Both the position numbers and the translations under genes were made by a program. Below the pieces are notes generated by a model. It saw only the letters and a list, made by a program, of their open reading frames with translations, was not told the origin of the DNA and searched no databases. A DNA stretch of 64,000 nucleotides from positions 434,001 to 498,000 of the forward strand of contig NZ_LMEA01000008.1 of NCBI RefSeq assembly GCF_001425235.1, written 5' to 3'. The DNA is from Devosia sp. Root413D1. GTDB lineage: Bacteria; Pseudomonadota; Alphaproteobacteria; Rhizobiales; Devosiaceae. Below, piece after piece: positions 61,087 through 64,000 of the stretch. Position 1 is the first letter of the stretch; every line of letters starts with the position of its first letter.

Positions 61087-61215
61087 GCCGGAGCGTGAGC
61101 AGCAAAAGTTGCAGACTTTTGCGGTTCGCGAGCGCGACAAAGGAAAAAGGCGCAGCCGGAGCGTGAGCAGCAAAGGTTGCAGACTTTTGCGGTTCGCGAG
61201 CGCGACAAAGGAAAA
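61087..61215 (+). repeat. 68-base tandem duplication between fabG and acpP
   Basis: Unit 1 at 61087-61154 and unit 2 at 61155-61215 (61 bases aligned, one mismatch). Each holds GCCGGAGCGTGAGCAGCAAA, GCAGACTTTTGC and CGCGAGCGCGACAAAGGAAA. Within a unit, GCAAAAGTTGCAGACTTTTGC folds as a hairpin, and CGCGAGCGCG is near-palindromic. Confidence 0.9.
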
Positions 61216-61442
61216 CGTGCCATCGCGAAGGCTGGGGAAACCGGGGTCTGCGCAATATGGCAATGGCGGGGGAAGTATGTTACCTCCGCCGCTGATTTCG
61301 GGTTCGGCCCGTACTTGCGAGGGTACGAAGCCGCGCCTACAGTCTGCCGCGAACGGCGGCAAAGGTCGGTGGGCCCGGGCAATTCCGGTGTCTGGGGCCG
61401 CGTACGAACGAACAACCTGTTTGGTAACAAGGGAAGTCAAAT
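61216..61442 (+). promoter_or_regulatory. acpP upstream region
   Basis: Rest of the 356-base gap between fabG and acpP. Highly expressed acpP usually has its own promoter, and the AACAAGGGAAGTCAAAT just before the ATG is a fair ribosome site. I could not fix a -35/-10 pair. Open frames here are short and have no ribosome site. Confidence 0.4.
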
Positions 61443-61679
61443 ATGAGCGATATCGCTGATCGCGTCCGCAAGATCGTGGTCGAACACCTCAACGTCGATG
61501 CGGAGAAGGTCGTCGATAAGGCCAGCTTCATTGACGATCTGGGCGCGGACTCGCTCGATCAGGTCGAGCTGGTTATGGCTTTCGAAGAAGAGTTCAACGT
61601 CGAAATCCCGGACGATGCCGCGGAATCGATCCAGACCTTCGGTGACGCCGTCGCCTATCTGACCAAGGCCGTCGGCTGA
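61443..61679 (+). CDS. acpP: Acyl carrier protein
   Basis: 78 residues, acidic. Phosphopantetheine Ser37 in [18 protein letters not shown]; helix [30 protein letters not shown] at the end. Carries the growing acyl chain. Usual order after fabG and before fabF. Confidence 0.98.
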   Translation: MSDIADRVRKIVVEHLNVDAEKVVDKASFIDDLGADSLDQVELVMAFEEEFNVEIPDDAAESIQTFGDAVAYLTKAVG

Positions 61680-61706
61680 TCGCCGACCGCTAACGGCTCT
61701 TCTTCG

Positions 61707-62975
<1,269 letters not shown>

Positions 62976-62980
62976 GCGAC

Positions 62981-63013
62981 CGAACCCTGGCATCCTGCCG
63001 GATGCCGGGTTCG
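62981..63013 (+). terminator. Terminator-like hairpin after fabF
   Basis: CGAACCC(T)GGCATCC pairs with GGATGCCGGGTTCG: a 14-base stem with one bulged T and a TGCC loop, five bases after the fabF stop, with TTTTT about 12 bases further on. It may reduce read-through into mltG. Confidence 0.6.
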
Positions 63014-63064
63014 CATTGATGTCATTTTTCAAGCGATTAGTGCGCGTTTCTGGAGGTTCGACCG

Positions 63065-64000
63065 ATGGCTAACGAGCGCAGCGAGAAGCGAGCCCGCAAG
63101 AAACGGCGGAGCGGCGGTCTCCTCAGCGTCATCAACGCGCTGCTGACTCTGCTCGTGCTCGGCATCCTCGTTGCCGTCGGGATTTTCCTTTACGGCGCCA
63201 GCCAGTTTTATGCCCCAGGCGCGGTCAAGACCGAGGCCAACTTCACTGTCGAGAAGGGCTCGTCGGTAATGACCACGGCTCGCCGGCTCGAAGAGCAGGG
63301 GCTGATCCCGCAGGGCCAGTTGCTGCCGTCCGAATGGTTGTTCTGGGGCGGCGCTCGTGCCTTGAAGAAAGAGGGTGACCTCAAGGCCGGCGTCTACGCG
63401 CTGAAGCCGAATTCGTCGATGGCCGACATCCTCACCGAGCTGACCGAGGGCAAGCCGCTCGATTTCTTCGTCAACGTCATCCCGGGCGATACTTCGTTTC
63501 AGGTGGCCGAGCGGCTGAATGCCGTAGGCCCGAACCTCACCGGCGAGCCGGTCCCGGTTCCCCCGGAAGGGACGCTCCTGGCGGTGCGCTATGATTTCTT
63601 CCCCGGCGACTCCCGCATCTCGGTGCTCGAAAAGATGCAGGCCGAGATGAAGAAGACGGTCGACGAGATCTGGGCCGGCCGCGACCCTGCCATCGACCCG
63701 GTGATCAAATCGCCGGCCGAACTGGTGACCATGGCTTCGATCGTCGAGAAGGAAACCGGGGTCGCCTCCGAGCGCCCGCAGGTGGCCGCGGTGTTCATCA
63801 ACCGGCTGAAGAAGTCGATGCGCCTACAGACCGACCCCACGGTCCTCTACGGTGTTACCGAGGGTAAGGCGGTGCTGAGCCGTGGCCCGACCTCGTCGGA
63901 GCTCAAGGCCAAGACCGCTTACAACACCTACCAGATCGACGGCTTGCCCCCCGGCCCGATCGCCAATCCGGGCGAGGACGCGCTGCGCGCCGTCGCGCAC
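63065..64000 (+). CDS. mltG: Endolytic transglycosylase MltG (C-terminus off window)
   Basis: 312 residues present, frame open at the window end. Basic cytosolic start (MANERSEKRARKKRRSGG), one helix (LLTLLVLGILVAVGIFLYG), then a LysM-like region and the YceG domain: ASIVEKETG with the catalytic Glu, VAAVFINRLKK, RLQTDPTVLYGVT and NTYQIDGLPPGPIANPG. Cleaves nascent peptidoglycan strands. It follows fabF, a conserved order in alphaproteobacteria. Confidence 0.95.
   Translation, partial: MANERSEKRARKKRRSGGLLSVINALLTLLVLGILVAVGIFLYGASQFYAPGAVKTEANFTVEKGSSVMTTARRLEEQGLIPQGQLLPSEWLFWGGARALKKEGDLKAGVYALKPNSSMADILTELTEGKPLDFFVNVIPGDTSFQVAERLNAVGPNLTGEPVPVPPEGTLLAVRYDFFPGDSRISVLEKMQAEMKKTVDEIWAGRDPAIDPVIKSPAELVTMASIVEKETGVASERPQVAAVFINRLKKSMRLQTDPTVLYGVTEGKAVLSRGPTSSELKAKTAYNTYQIDGLPPGPIANPGEDALRAVAH

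Noticed and set aside
61259-61530. Short overlapping open frames between fabG and acpP on both strands
   Set aside because: They read through the duplicated repeat and lack ribosome sites.

Overview
The window is a continuous stretch of GC-rich (roughly two-thirds G+C) chromosome from an alphaproteobacterium of the order Hyphomicrobiales. The mix of genes suggests a Devosia-like genus: two ABC sugar importers without ATPases, a BA14K-type remnant, the order rpsF-rpsR-rplI / dnaB-alr / radA-cvpA-purF, and fabD-fabG-acpP-fabF-mltG. The genus is inferred from gene content and protein likeness, not from a search. There are no phage genes, transposases or CRISPR arrays.

Layout. 1-6990: two minus-strand carbohydrate ABC importer operons (binding protein plus two permeases each, no ATPase), the first ending in a PIG-L deacetylase. 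Both upstream regions carry the same GTTATAACGTCAT operator core. 7.2-10.7 kb: a secreted acidic protein, a frameshifted BA14K-like pseudogene, tRNA-Gln(CTG), a Ppx/GppA phosphatase and rlmE. 10.8-15.2 kb: two tandem DHA2-type MFS exporters facing an acyltransferase-fold protein with a degenerate active site. 15.4-31.8 kb: GIY-YIG protein, an unusual EF-G paralogue, guaB, MAPEG, an RsmB-like methyltransferase, TspO, an acyltransferase, two tandem bacterial Popeye-domain proteins, guaA coupled to an alpha-fucosidase, an imine-reductase-like enzyme with an HxlR regulator, and an L,D-transpeptidase. 32-41 kb: a YfgM-like TPR protein, der, an aldo/keto reductase with an AraC regulator, a CorC/HlyC protein, an SDR, purF and cvpA.

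41.3-52.4 kb holds radA at one end and alr-dnaB at the other. These genes are normally neighbours in rhizobial genomes; here about 7 kb of accessory genes separates them (RNA ligase-like protein, ManD/RspA-type dehydratase, S41 protease-like protein, VOC protein, SDR, YidB, GlsB, pirin, P-loop kinase). 52.6-55.1 kb holds two regulator/target pairs (MarR-cytochrome b561, TetR-SRPBCC) with clear palindromic operators. 55.1-57.5 kb: an outer-membrane beta-barrel protein and the rpsF-rpsR-rplI operon. 57.8-64 kb: two small proteins, a threonine dehydratase-like enzyme, and the fatty-acid synthesis cluster running into a truncated mltG.

Two families of paired palindromic intergenic repeats are scattered through the window: a C/G-tract family at 5.5, 18.0 and 38.8 kb, and a GCGAAAGC family at 10.7, 15.3, 19.8 and 37.9 kb with a lone half at 42.8 kb. 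The points I rate most worth following are the tandem Popeye proteins, the compound palindrome at 46.6 kb, the operator shared by the two importers, and the degenerate condensation-fold protein.
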